NCBI GenBank assembly: GCA_038143535.1
Contig: JAYQMD010000001.1
Span: forward strand, 992,001 to 1,056,000
Direction: 5' to 3'
Length of the DNA: 64,000 nt
Source: UBA7446 sp038143535
GTDB lineage: Bacteria > Bacteroidota > Bacteroidia > Flavobacteriales > Flavobacteriaceae
Shown here: positions 54,089 to 63,967 of the stretch, piece by piece
Layout of the letters: every line of letters begins with the position of its first letter
How positions within the stretch are numbered: the stretch's first letter is position 1
The notes under the pieces: generated by a model
The model's input: the letters and a program-made list of their open reading frames with translations, nothing else
Database searches by the model: none
Told to the model about the DNA's origin: nothing
Translations under genes and position numbers: made by a program

Positions 54089-55561
54089 CTATTTTAAAGA
54101 TGATTGTCCTGTTGCGCTAGTGCCATTTCCAGTTGCTAATGAAATGGCTCCTGTAGCTTCGGAATCAATTCCCATTGATGTTGAGGCAGTACCAATTGCA
54201 GAAGTTGAACTACCCATAGCTGTTGACCGAATCCCACTTGCTTTAGTGAATAAACCCATAACAGTAGAGTGGTTTCCTATTGCTTCCGTGTATTGCCCGA
54301 ATGCTGTTGCAAAATCGCCACTAGCATTTGCATCTCCACCAATAGCAGTAGAAACATCACCACTCGCTTGTGCATTTGCACCAATTGCAGTTGAATAATT
54401 GCCAATTGCCTGACTTCCAGAGCCTAATGCAGTTGAAATTTCGCCATCTGCGATTGTATTGTAACCCATAGCAAGCGACCAACGACCACTAGCTGTTGAA
54501 CCATATCCCGTAGCTGTTGAATAATCACCACTTGCTGTATTTGTTGGAGATTGAATACCATCGCCACTTGTAATATTAAAGCTAAAAGGTGTATTGGTAA
54601 TGGTACTATAATTTACAGTTGGCAAATTAGTAAGTCCACTACCATCTCCAACAAATGATGACGCAGTAACGCTTCCTGCTATAGTAGTAGTACCATCGAA
54701 GAGTACAGTTAGTGCATCGCTTCTGTTGTTTGCATCTGCTCCATTTCCAATTACAAAAGCTGGGTTTTCTAAAATAAAATCTGTAGCGCTGTTATTAGTG
54801 ACAGTTGAACCGAGTAAATTGTATCGACCAACTACTAAAGATGAGTTATCACTAGCTATTGTATTATCCCCCATTGTAGTAGAATTATTACCACTTGCTA
54901 TTGTGCCTACACCCATAGCAGTTGACCATTGTCCACTAGCTGTTGTATTATCTCCCATAGCTGTTGAACCATACGAACTTGCCGTTGTATAAAGACCTAT
55001 AGCTGTTGAATAAAGTCCACTTGCGCTTAAATTTACACCTGCAGCTAATGAACCATAACCGCTTGCTGCTGCATTTGCTCCAATAGCTGTAGAATAATCT
55101 CCACTTGCTGTTGTTCCAGAACCCATTGCTGTTGAAGAAATTCCACTAGCAGTTGGCCCATTACCCATAGCTATTGAATAACTTGCTGAGGCTTTAGACT
55201 GGTATCCGGAAGCAAAAGAATAGCTGCCAGATGCTTCAGATCCATAACCCATAGCAAAAGAATAGCTGCTTGATGCTTTAGATCCGTAACCCATAGCAAA
55301 GGCATAAGCTGATGCTATTGTGCTTCCTCCTAAAGCGACTCCGCCATCGGCAGTATTTTGAAATCCAAAAGCTATGGAATATGCTCCTGTTGTAGTTGAT
55401 TGGAATCCACCTGCGAGTGAATATGAGCTATTTGCACTAGAACCAAGACCCATAGCAACAGAATAGTTGTCAGCTGTATTATTACTTCCACTTTGGTCAG
55501 CTAACTGAGCATTTAGAGTAAAAATTGAAATAATACCAATAAATGTTAAGAGTAATTTCAT
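54089..55561 (-). CDS. Fibre-like head-repeat protein, 3'-truncated
   Basis: 490 residues with signal peptide (MKLLLTFIGIISIFTLNAQ). Two arrays of YadA-type head repeats (about 25-255 and 335-490; for example STAMGSGTTASGDYSTAIG) are separated by a neck-like part (NPAFVIGNGADANNRSDAL, then SFVGDGSGLTNLPT). In related proteins, including 39458-40894, a second neck and an S74 chaperone follow. Here the frame stops abruptly in the repeats at GQSSLK, next to copy B, so the C-terminus appears lost by recombination. Without the trimerising chaperone the product may not fold as a fibre. An AAAGTTA-type -7 box (CAAAGTTA on plus strand, 55614-55621) lies upstream. Confidence 0.8.
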   Translation of the reverse strand: MKLLLTFIGIISIFTLNAQLADQSGSNNTADNYSVAMGLGSSANSSYSLAGGFQSTTTGAYSIAFGFQNTADGGVALGGSTIASAYAFAMGYGSKASSSYSFAMGYGSEASGSYSFASGYQSKASASYSIAMGNGPTASGISSTAMGSGTTASGDYSTAIGANAAASGYGSLAAGVNLSASGLYSTAIGLYTTASSYGSTAMGDNTTASGQWSTAMGVGTIASGNNSTTMGDNTIASDNSSLVVGRYNLLGSTVTNNSATDFILENPAFVIGNGADANNRSDALTVLFDGTTTIAGSVTASSFVGDGSGLTNLPTVNYSTITNTPFSFNITSGDGIQSPTNTASGDYSTATGYGSTASGRWSLAMGYNTIADGEISTALGSGSQAIGNYSTAIGANAQASGDVSTAIGGDANASGDFATAFGQYTEAIGNHSTVMGLFTKASGIRSTAMGSSTSAIGTASTSMGIDSEATGAISLATGNGTSATGQSSLK

Positions 55562-55848
55562 AATTAATTTTTTATGATTTTAAAGGATTGAGTTTAGAAG
55601 TATTATTTAAAACCAAAGTTATCTTCAATTCTGCATATTAGTGTATTTGTTGTTGCTAAGAGATAGACACAAATCGTTTGCCTTTTTTTTCTTTTTTTAT
55701 GTAAATCTAAATTTATGGCAATGATTTATTTCAAGAATAAAACCTAGGACCTTTAAAAAAATTAAATGCTTAATTTATAGTTGATTGAAGTTTAAATTAA
55801 TGTGTTAGTCACATATTTTCTTTAAATTTATTGAAATTTAAAATTATT

Positions 55849-57554
55849 ATGAAAAAATTATACACAATTGTATCTTTAGTAATAACAACTTTATCTGCAA
55901 CTTCACAAGTAATAATAACTGAAATTGCTGATCCTAATAATACCAGTAAATCAAGGTTTATTGAGTTAACTAATATTGGCCAAAATGCATTTGATTTAAA
56001 TGGTTACAACTTAATTAGATGGACTAATTCAAATACTGACCCAACCGCAAGCTCAGAAAAAGATTTGAGTTCTTATGGCTCAATTCCTCCAGGAACTATT
56101 TTAACTTTTGCTGCAAATGCTAGTGAGTTCGAAGCAACTTATGGATTTGCACCTACTGATAATTTTGGTACGGGGGGCGTTACAGATTCTAACGGAGACG
56201 ATAATATTGCCCTGCGCAATGGAACCACTATTTATGATATTTTTGGTGTGCCTGGAGTTGATGGAACAAATACTGCTCATGAATTTGAAGATGGTAGAGC
56301 CGAGAGAAAAGCTTCAGTTACAGCACCAAGTTCAACTTGGGTTGCATCTGAATGGAATATAGACAATGATTCAGGCGTGGTGCACAGGATGCCCCTTCAG
56401 GGTACGACCCAGGAAGTTGGGTAGGATTTTCTGGAAACACGTCACCAAATTTGGGCATTCAGTCACCAAATAATAATGTGACCATCTACTCAAATTCTTT
56501 AAATATTTCTCTTTCAATTGAAAACTTTTCGGTTGCCAATGGTTCAGGAGATGGGCATATACACTATACCTTGGATGGTGGGTCTGTGGTAATGAAATAT
56601 GATACTGATCCTATTACTCTAACAAACTTAGGTGAGGGGAATCATATATTAGTTTTTAGCTTAGTTGACAACAACCATAATGCATTGGACCCAGCTGTTG
56701 AAGCAACATTAAATTTTACTGTTGATATAAATACTCAAGTGTCCAACATTAGTGCTTTAAGGCAATCTAATTTAGGCGAAGCAATTGAGGTTGTTGGTGA
56801 AGCTGTTTTAACTTATAAACAAAGTTTTAGAAATGCTAAGGTTTTCCAAGACGATAATGCAGGTATATATGTTGATGATAGCAATGGTGTAATTACAACA
56901 ACTTATGAACTAGGAGATGGTGTTACTGGTATTACGGGTACTTTATCAGATTATAATGGGTTGCTACAATTCACTCCAATTTCTGACCCTGGAGTTGCAA
57001 CCAGTTCTTCCAATACTGTAAATCCCGTAACCCTAACTCTAGCTCAATTAACCGCATCTGGTGAAAATTATGAAAGTCAGCTTGTAAGAGTAGAAGACGT
57101 AACTATTTCAGGAGATAATGGCGAAACTACTTTTATTAATGGTAAAACATATAGCTTGACAAATGGAAGCGATACTTTTCCATTAAGAACAACATTTTAT
57201 AATTTTAATGGTGAAGATTTACCTACATCTGCGAGTGATTTTGAAGGAATTATAAATGAACGGTCTGATGTGGGCTTACATTTAGCACCTCGAAGTTTTA
57301 ATGATATTACTTTAACAGCAATCAGTTTTGATAAAATTCAACTTAATTTATATCCTAACCCAGCTCAAACAACACTTAATTTATCAGGTTTCTCATCACC
57401 TGTGAAAATATCAGTCTTTGACATGTTAGGAAAACAACACATAGAGACGGAAGTAATCAACACAATTGATGTTAGTGCTTTAAAGCCAGGTTTTTATATG
57501 GTTGAGATTAAAAACGAAACAAGATCTAAGGTTTTTAAAATTATAAAACAATAA
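55849..57554 (+). pseudogene. Lamin-tail / DUF5689-like T9SS protein, frameshifted
   Basis: Two frames that join naturally. The first (ATG 55849; signal MKKLYTIVSLVITTLSATSQ) has a lamin-tail domain (VIITEIADPNN, RFIELTNIG, WVASEWNIDNDSG). The second opens with GAQDAPSGYDPGSWVGFSG, the expected continuation. It then has an OB-fold/DUF5689-like region (VVGEAVLTYKQSF, LVRVEDVTISGDNG) and a T9SS type A tail (LNLYPNPAQTTLNLSGF to KVFKIIKQ). One base missing near GGCGTGG (56374-56380) would explain the split; SGDGAQDAP is the likely original. The T9SS half alone lacks a signal peptide. This domain set often occurs with secreted nucleases, as here downstream. Confidence 0.75.
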
Positions 57555-57573
57555 AAGTGTTTCTTATTGATAA

Positions 57574-57602
57574 AAAAAGCGGAACTGTGTTCCGTTTTTT
57601 TT
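57574..57602. terminator. Bidirectional terminator between convergent genes
   Basis: AAAAAAAG-CGGAAC-TGT-GTTCCG-TTTTTTT (57573-57602): a 6-bp GC-containing stem extended by A/T pairs, with a T run on both strands. It sits between the stop of the T9SS gene (57554) and the end of the nuclease gene (57607), so it can end both transcripts. Confidence 0.85.
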
Positions 57603-57606
57603 GTGG

Positions 57607-58647
57607 CTATTGTTTTTTAATAAGTAATGCGTAAACAGGAAAGTGATCACTATAACCTCCCGTGAATTTACCTCCAGCAAAACTCCGAAAAGGATAGCCT
57701 TTATAGCGTCCTTTCTTGTTGTAAAGATAACTCGGGTTAAAAATTCCCGCTTTCCAAAAATACCAACTTGTGTCGGACTCAACGAGCAAGCTTGGAGTTA
57801 CATGAACTTGGTCTAAAACATTCCATTTGTCGCGGTAGCAACTTGTTCCTATTCCACGGCTGTAGAACGACGTCATGGGGTTATAGAAAGTTGTTTGGGC
57901 AGTTATTTTGTTTTTATCTCCAACCGCACCAAGCGCTTCAACGACACTTTTATCTGTAGGGTCATCATTGAAATCACCCATATTGATAATTTTAGCTGAC
58001 GGATTAATTCCTCGAATAGAATCCACTGTTTTTCGATTAAGTTCTCCTGCTGCAATACGTTTAGGCTCACTTCTAACTTGCCCACCACTGCGCGATGGCC
58101 AGTGATGCACGACAACATAAAGAAGTTCATTATCTAACAATCCAGAAACAACGAGCTGGTCTCTTGTATAGTCACGATCTCCATCTGTGTCAAACAATGA
58201 AAGAAAATGTCTTTTAGCGCGGAGTAGTGTAAACTTACTTTTACGATACAACAAACACACATCAATGCCTCTTTCATCAGGCGATTCGAAGTGAGCGATA
58301 CCATACTTGTAATTTGCAAGCAGCGGGTGTTCAATAAGTCGCTCAATCACGTAACGATTTTCTACCTCTGATAACCCAATAATAGCCGGTGGGCTACCTG
58401 CAATTTCAGTCCCAATGTCGGCAATAACCGTTGCAGTATTGGTGAGCTTTTTTTCGAATATCTCTTCAGTCCATTTGTCACGTCCATTTAGAGTGCGGTC
58501 GTCATCATTTGTATTGGGATCATTGTAATGATCAAATAGATTTTCAACATTGTAAAATGCTATCGTTTCGACTACATATTTTTGGCCTTGCGCACATGCA
58601 CTAAACCCAAAGGATACAACACAAAAAAAAGTTAAGATATTTTTCAC
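57607..58647 (-). CDS. Exported endonuclease/exonuclease/phosphatase-family protein
   Basis: 346-residue EEP-fold (DNase I-like) phosphodiesterase, with signal MKNILTFFCVVSFGFSACAQ; the SAC might be a weak lipobox. Fold motifs: FYNVENLFDH (metal Asn/Glu region), IIGLSEVENR (metal Glu), VVHHWPSRSGG (catalytic His region), NMGDFNDDP (Asp/Asn) and the final GGYSDHFPVYA (SDH). Such proteins cut DNA or other phosphodiesters outside the cytoplasm. It is divergent from the TonB receptor operon (62 bases between starts), which includes another nuclease, so it probably takes part in scavenging extracellular nucleic acid. Confidence 0.85.
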   Translation of the reverse strand: MKNILTFFCVVSFGFSACAQGQKYVVETIAFYNVENLFDHYNDPNTNDDDRTLNGRDKWTEEIFEKKLTNTATVIADIGTEIAGSPPAIIGLSEVENRYVIERLIEHPLLANYKYGIAHFESPDERGIDVCLLYRKSKFTLLRAKRHFLSLFDTDGDRDYTRDQLVVSGLLDNELLYVVVHHWPSRSGGQVRSEPKRIAAGELNRKTVDSIRGINPSAKIINMGDFNDDPTDKSVVEALGAVGDKNKITAQTTFYNPMTSFYSRGIGTSCYRDKWNVLDQVHVTPSLLVESDTSWYFWKAGIFNPSYLYNKKGRYKGYPFRSFAGGKFTGGYSDHFPVYALLIKKQ

Positions 58648-58709
58648 AATATTATTTAAATCTAAACAAAAATAAACTTAAATTCGTTTTATAAATTAAA
58701 ATTTTACGG

Positions 58710-61424
58710 TTGCGTAGTTTTCTCATTTTCTTAATTACAATTCAATTAGCTGTAGCTCAAGAAAAAGTCTCGGGTTTAATTGTTGATACTGAGGGTAAGC
58801 CTGTTGAAAATGTCCTTATTCAAGCACCAGAACTTGGAGTTTCCACCACTTCAAATGCAAATGGTGAATTCAAATTACTTATAACCACAAAAGCACTCCT
58901 AACATTTGCTGCTGAGAGCTATGAAACCTACGTCAAAGAAGCTAATCCTGGTGAAGTATTAGCCGTGGTACTTCAAATTGATGCCAGCGATTCAGAAAAT
59001 ATTTCATCAAACCAACAGCTCATCATTCTATCAGACGACGAATTGAGTGAAGATGACCAAGCTTCTGGAAATATATCAGGTCTTTTGCAATCCTCTCAAG
59101 ACGTTTTTTCAAGAACAGCAGCATTTGAATTTAGCTCTTCATTCTTTCGTGTTAGAGGTCTAGACACCGACTTTGGTGCCGTGCAGATGAACGGAATACC
59201 CATGAATAAGTTTTACAACGGACGTCCGCAATGGAGCAATTGGGGTGGTCTAAACGACATGATGCGTAATCAGGAATTGAGCTTAGGCGCTCAATCCTCA
59301 GATTACAATTTTGGTGGACTTATTGGTAGTACAAACATAAGTACAAAAGCCTCTGAATATAGAGTTGGAAGCCGTATTACCTATTCGTCATCGAATCGTT
59401 CGTACACAAATCGCGCTATGTTTAGCCACGCTAGTGGGTTGAACACCAAAGGTTGGGCATATGCGTTTTCTGTTGGAAATCGTTGGGGTGAGTCTGGTTT
59501 TATTGACGGAACATTTTATGACGCGCAATCGCTATTGCTTTCTGTTGAAAAAGTGATGGATAAACAAAGTCTTAATCTAACTTTAATTGCTGCTCCAAAC
59601 CGCCGAGGCAAATCATCTCCAAATACCCAAGAAGTATATGACCTGATGGGCATAAAATACAATGAGTATTGGGGTAAACAAGATGGTGAACAGCGAAACT
59701 CACGTGTGAGACGTCTGGTAGAACCTATTATTATGTTGAACCACGAAGTTCAACTTTCATCAAAAACTACATTGAACACCAACCTTGCCTATCAGTTTGG
59801 TGAACTTGGAAACAGCAGACTTGATTACCCAGGAGGCGCAAATCCAAGTCCAACATACTACCAAAACTTACCCAGTTATCATCTTGCAGCTAATGACGGA
59901 CCTGATTATTCTAGCGCTTATCTCGCACAAGAAAACTTACTTATAAATGGTCAAGTTGATTGGAACCGTATCTATGATGCCAACCTTACTAGTGCAAGTA
60001 GCGGACTTTCTGCCGCTTATGTGTTGTATGAAGATCGTGCAGATGATAAACAGTTTACAGCAAACGCTTCATTAAAAACATTCTTAACTGATGAAGTAAG
60101 TATTGTATTAAATGTTACACATCAAGACTTAACGTCCGAGAATTTTGCAGAAATTCAAGATTTACTTGGAGCTACCTCTTACCTTAACCGTGACTCTTTT
60201 GACGGCTATGCTTTTAATCTTGAAAATCCAGACGCAATGGCTGGTATAGGAGATCGATTCCGTTACAACTATATTTTTGATGTTGACCAAACCGAATTCT
60301 ATGTCAAAACCCAATTTAATCTAAAACGCTTTGACGGATATGTTTCAACTTCTTTGAAGCAAACCAACTATCAAAGAGAAGGACTGTACAGACACGGGGC
60401 ATATTCAGATAACTCGTTCGGTAAAGGGAAAAAACTCAATTTTGATGTGCTTAGCGGGAAAGTGGGGCTTACCTACAAATTAAGTGGAAAACATTTGTTT
60501 GATGTCAATGCTGCATGGATGCAACGCGCACCCCATTTACGTAATACCTATGCAAATTCTCGAGAAAATCATTACATCGTTGGAGAGCAAGCAGGTCGTA
60601 ATTTGGAATTAGAAGATATTAATTCTTATGATATCAGTTATATTTTGAGAGCACCTAAATTATCTGTAAGGCTAACAGGATACTACACCACAGTTTCAAA
60701 CGCTAGTGAAATATCCTTTTTCTTCGCAGAGGGGATTGGAGGCGATACCTCATCTTTTGTGCAAGAAATTTCTCAAAACATTGACAAAGAATATCAAGGT
60801 GTTGAGTTTGGTTTTGAAGCTAATGTATTGCCCGTGTTAACACTAAAGGGTGCTGCATCAGTAGGGCGTCATATATACACCAACGACCCAAGTGTATATT
60901 TAACTTCAGACGATTTTGGTTATCTGGACTTTGGTACTGCCAAAATGAAAAATATTCGCATCGCTAATGGTCCGCAAGAAGCTTATTCCTTTGGGATTGA
61001 GTTTAGACAGAATTATTGGTGGTTTGGTTTTACCACAAACTTTTTCAGAAATACATTTGTAGATGCCAGTCCAATTAACAGAACACAAAATTTCTTGTTG
61101 GATAGCGATGGCTTACCATTCAACGATTACGATCCTAAATTGGCACGCGAATTACTCCAGCAAGAAGAGTTTGAAGCTTATTTCGTATCAAATCTTGTAT
61201 TGGGTAAGTCATGGCGCATCAGCTATGGGAAATATGTAGGATTCTTTCTCAGCGTAAACAACATCTTTGATAGTGTATTTAGAACAGGTGGTTTTGAGCA
61301 ATCCAGGAATGCGAATTTTAGAGAGTTGCGTCAGGATTTTACTTCACCCAAAAGACAGTTTGGCCCCAAGTATTGGTATGGTCGCGGAACTAATTATTTA
61401 CTAAATGTATATGTACGATTTTAA
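58710..61424 (+). CDS. TonB-dependent outer-membrane receptor
   Basis: 904-residue transporter with signal MRSFLIFLITIQLAVAQ from a TTG start at 58710 (no in-frame ATG upstream). A carboxypeptidase-D-like domain (VSGLIVDTEGKPVENVLIQ) comes first. The plug (FRVRGLDTDFGAVQMNGIP, GGLIGSTNISTKAS) and a barrel ending YLLNVYVRF follow. It lacks SusC-specific plug features and a SusD partner. The partner is instead the DUF5689 lipoprotein 10 bases downstream, followed by endonuclease I. I infer uptake of nucleic-acid breakdown products or phosphate-rich oligomers; the transported substrate is not evident from sequence. Confidence 0.9.
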   Translation: MRSFLIFLITIQLAVAQEKVSGLIVDTEGKPVENVLIQAPELGVSTTSNANGEFKLLITTKALLTFAAESYETYVKEANPGEVLAVVLQIDASDSENISSNQQLIILSDDELSEDDQASGNISGLLQSSQDVFSRTAAFEFSSSFFRVRGLDTDFGAVQMNGIPMNKFYNGRPQWSNWGGLNDMMRNQELSLGAQSSDYNFGGLIGSTNISTKASEYRVGSRITYSSSNRSYTNRAMFSHASGLNTKGWAYAFSVGNRWGESGFIDGTFYDAQSLLLSVEKVMDKQSLNLTLIAAPNRRGKSSPNTQEVYDLMGIKYNEYWGKQDGEQRNSRVRRLVEPIIMLNHEVQLSSKTTLNTNLAYQFGELGNSRLDYPGGANPSPTYYQNLPSYHLAANDGPDYSSAYLAQENLLINGQVDWNRIYDANLTSASSGLSAAYVLYEDRADDKQFTANASLKTFLTDEVSIVLNVTHQDLTSENFAEIQDLLGATSYLNRDSFDGYAFNLENPDAMAGIGDRFRYNYIFDVDQTEFYVKTQFNLKRFDGYVSTSLKQTNYQREGLYRHGAYSDNSFGKGKKLNFDVLSGKVGLTYKLSGKHLFDVNAAWMQRAPHLRNTYANSRENHYIVGEQAGRNLELEDINSYDISYILRAPKLSVRLTGYYTTVSNASEISFFFAEGIGGDTSSFVQEISQNIDKEYQGVEFGFEANVLPVLTLKGAASVGRHIYTNDPSVYLTSDDFGYLDFGTAKMKNIRIANGPQEAYSFGIEFRQNYWWFGFTTNFFRNTFVDASPINRTQNFLLDSDGLPFNDYDPKLARELLQQEEFEAYFVSNLVLGKSWRISYGKYVGFFLSVNNIFDSVFRTGGFEQSRNANFRELRQDFTSPKRQFGPKYWYGRGTNYLLNVYVRF

Positions 61425-61434
61425 AATTAAAAGC

Positions 61435-62844
61435 ATGAAATTTAATACTAAAATAATCCCATTTATCGTCCTATTATTTTTTGTTAGCGCCTGCCAGCAA
61501 CAAGATGTTTTTGAAATACCAAACGCTGTGGGGCTTGAAGAAAATGCTTCGCTTTCAGTACTTATGTCTGAAATTGATTCTGGACAAAAAAACCTAGTAT
61601 CCATAGCTTATGCAAAAGATTTAATGGTAAGTGGCGAAGCCACCGAAATTAATTCTAGTATCGTTATTAAGGGCTATGTGGTTTCTTCTGATGCAACCGG
61701 AAACTTTTACAAGGAATTTTACATACAAGACGATCCAAGTGCACCAACAGCAGCAATTCGTTTACTCATCGATATTACAGACTCGTACAATATGTTTAAT
61801 ATTGGAAGAGAGGTTTATGTTGATTTGAAAGGCTTGTATGTAGGCGAGTACCGAACTGGGGATGGTGTTATTACGATTGGAGAGTTAGACAGTGCCAATA
61901 ACCGCATTACAAATGTTAGAGAAGAGGTAATGAAAGGACGCATACTGCGTGCTGCTACAACTATTGAAATAGAACCTTTAAACGTTAAATTTTCTCAAAT
62001 CAATGACAGTCATGTGGGTATAATGGTGCAAGTAAACGATGTGAATGTATCATCTTCCAATGTTGGAGACCCCTATGTTGATCCTTATGACTCCTTCGAT
62101 ACCCAACGTACCTTAGAGGCTTGTGATGGTTTTTCTAAAAAAACATTTTTATTGGAAACAAGTGCCTATGCCGACTTCAAACAAGATATTCTACCATCTG
62201 GAACAGGTACCATTAAAGCAGTTGTAACAAAAACTTATGATGGCGATAATTTGGTTTTGATGTTAAATTCAACAGAGGATATTGATTTAAATGGGGCGCC
62301 TTGTGATCTACTAGAACTTTCAGATTTTGATACGGTTTTAGACGAACAATTTGACAATATTGTGGACAACTCAACTTTTGATTATACTAGTTGGGTAAAT
62401 TTTGCCGAAGTTGGTGGAGAGTTGTGGACAGAGCAATTGTATAATGGTAATGGATATGTTGAGTTTAGTGGCTTCCGGACAGGTGACGATGTCAATATCG
62501 GTTGGCTTGTTACACCAGCTTTTGACTTAACAGGAGCCACAGATGCTTATATAAATTTCAAACTTGCCCAACATCACTTGGACGATGAGGAAAATAATAC
62601 GCTCGAAGTATTTGTATCTACCGATTTTGATGGAACAAACGTTACAACTGCAACTTGGGAAAAACAGGATGTAGCAGTTCCTGGGGAGGATAGCTCATGG
62701 TATGCATTTCAGGATGTTGGTCTTATTGATGTTTCTAGCTATTCTGGTAATCTATATGTTGCGTTTAAATATGTTGGGTCTGGCACAGATACTTCTTTAG
62801 ACGGGGGTTATTTTGTTGATGACGTACTGTTTTTAAAGAAATAG
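61435..62844 (+). CDS. DUF5689-type surface lipoprotein
   Basis: Lipoprotein of 469 residues from the ATG at 61435. The frame opens 10 codons earlier inside the previous gene, but MKFNTKIIPFIVLLFFVSAC is the proper signal with lipobox VSAC. The first half has OB-fold features (INSSIVIKGYVVSSDATGN, FYIQDDP, IGREVYVDLKGLYVGEY), as in DUF5689. The second half is a jelly-roll-like region (DEQFDNIVDNSTFDYTSW, WLVTPAFDLTGATDAYINF) resembling choice-of-anchor domains. The OB-type fold would suit nucleic-acid or oligomer binding as the surface partner of the TonB receptor. That is inference from context. Confidence 0.8.
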   Translation: MKFNTKIIPFIVLLFFVSACQQQDVFEIPNAVGLEENASLSVLMSEIDSGQKNLVSIAYAKDLMVSGEATEINSSIVIKGYVVSSDATGNFYKEFYIQDDPSAPTAAIRLLIDITDSYNMFNIGREVYVDLKGLYVGEYRTGDGVITIGELDSANNRITNVREEVMKGRILRAATTIEIEPLNVKFSQINDSHVGIMVQVNDVNVSSSNVGDPYVDPYDSFDTQRTLEACDGFSKKTFLLETSAYADFKQDILPSGTGTIKAVVTKTYDGDNLVLMLNSTEDIDLNGAPCDLLELSDFDTVLDEQFDNIVDNSTFDYTSWVNFAEVGGELWTEQLYNGNGYVEFSGFRTGDDVNIGWLVTPAFDLTGATDAYINFKLAQHHLDDEENNTLEVFVSTDFDGTNVTTATWEKQDVAVPGEDSSWYAFQDVGLIDVSSYSGNLYVAFKYVGSGTDTSLDGGYFVDDVLFLKK

Positions 62845-62850
62845 TAAATA

Positions 62851-63903
62851 TTGAGGGTCAAATATTTTATCATCTTTTTGGCGGTTTGTATGCATGCAAT
62901 AGCATCTAGTCAAATACCTACGGGATATTATAGCAGTGCTGAAAACAAGTCTGATCAATCACTTAGGTCAGCACTTCACAATATTATTGATGACCATACA
63001 GCTTACAGTTATACAAGTTTTTCAATAGACACATGGGATATTTTAAAGGAAGCGGACGCAGATCCGAATAACGCCAACAACGTTTTATTGGTTTATACAC
63101 GTGAATCTGTAAATGGTACTCAAGAGTACGCCAGTGGTTCTGGTTGGAATCGAGAACATGATTGGGCAAAATCTAGAGGAGACTTCGGAACTGAGACCGG
63201 AGCAGGAACCGATGTCCATAACTTGCGCGCAAGTAATATTAATGTCAATTCGACTCGTTCAAACTTCAATTTTGATAATTGTACGAATAATAGTTGTGAA
63301 AATACATATGGAAATTACTACAGCTCTTCTTCCCTTATTTTTGAACCTCGAGATGAGGACAAAGGCGATGTGGCGCGCATCATTTTTTACATGGACGTTC
63401 GTTATGAAGGAGATAATGGTGAGTTAGATTTGGAAATGACAGAAAGCCTCTTATCAACATCCAGTAAGCTCCCGCGGCACGGAATACGTTCGACACTTCT
63501 TGAATGGCATGTGCAAGATCCAGTTGATGATTTTGAACGGAATAGAAACAACGTAATTTACGACTATCAGGGAAATCGAAATCCTTTTATAGATCACCCC
63601 GAGCTAGTAGAGTATTTATGGGGTGACAAGCAAGATCAACAATGGAGTTCTACGTTGTCTGCTCCATCCAGCAAGCAAGCTCATATTCATATTCCCAATC
63701 CTATTGTAACAGATTATTTAAATCTTGAAAGTGATATAAATTTCTCTAAAGTCGAACTATTCAATATGCAAGGAAAGACTATTCGTCAACTTTCGGGCTA
63801 CGTTAATCGCATTGAAATGCCAACTTCTTCAGGTATTTATTTTCTCCAATTGCACTACGGTAACTTAGTTATACTAAAAAAACTTATTGTTTCTTCGTTT
63901 TAG
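62851..63903 (+). CDS. Secreted endonuclease I with T9SS sorting domain
   Basis: 350-residue His-Me-finger nuclease of the endonuclease I (EndA/Vvn) family. It starts with TTG at 62851, 6 bases after the lipoprotein stop, with signal VKYFIIFLAVCMHAIASS. Catalytic blocks: SGWNREHDWAKS (catalytic His), DVHNLRASNINVNSTRSN (metal-binding Asn/His region), GDVARIIFYMDVRY and NPFIDHPELV. A T9SS tail (HIPNPIVTDYLNLES to KKLIVSSF) sends it to the surface or medium. It would cut extracellular DNA non-specifically. With the receptor and lipoprotein it forms a compact operon. Confidence 0.9.
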   Translation: MRVKYFIIFLAVCMHAIASSQIPTGYYSSAENKSDQSLRSALHNIIDDHTAYSYTSFSIDTWDILKEADADPNNANNVLLVYTRESVNGTQEYASGSGWNREHDWAKSRGDFGTETGAGTDVHNLRASNINVNSTRSNFNFDNCTNNSCENTYGNYYSSSSLIFEPRDEDKGDVARIIFYMDVRYEGDNGELDLEMTESLLSTSSKLPRHGIRSTLLEWHVQDPVDDFERNRNNVIYDYQGNRNPFIDHPELVEYLWGDKQDQQWSSTLSAPSSKQAHIHIPNPIVTDYLNLESDINFSKVELFNMQGKTIRQLSGYVNRIEMPTSSGIYFLQLHYGNLVILKKLIVSSF

Positions 63904-63967
63904 TTTGTTTTACCAAAACTTTTCAATAATTGCTACTACATTCTTCATTGCTAATAAAAGATATACT

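Noticed and set aside
54084..55000. Long repetitive plus-strand frames opposite the fibre gene at 54089-55561
   Set aside because: They mirror the codon periodicity of the head repeats on the minus strand; there is no signal, start context or family resemblance. The minus-strand frame has a signal peptide and recognisable repeats.
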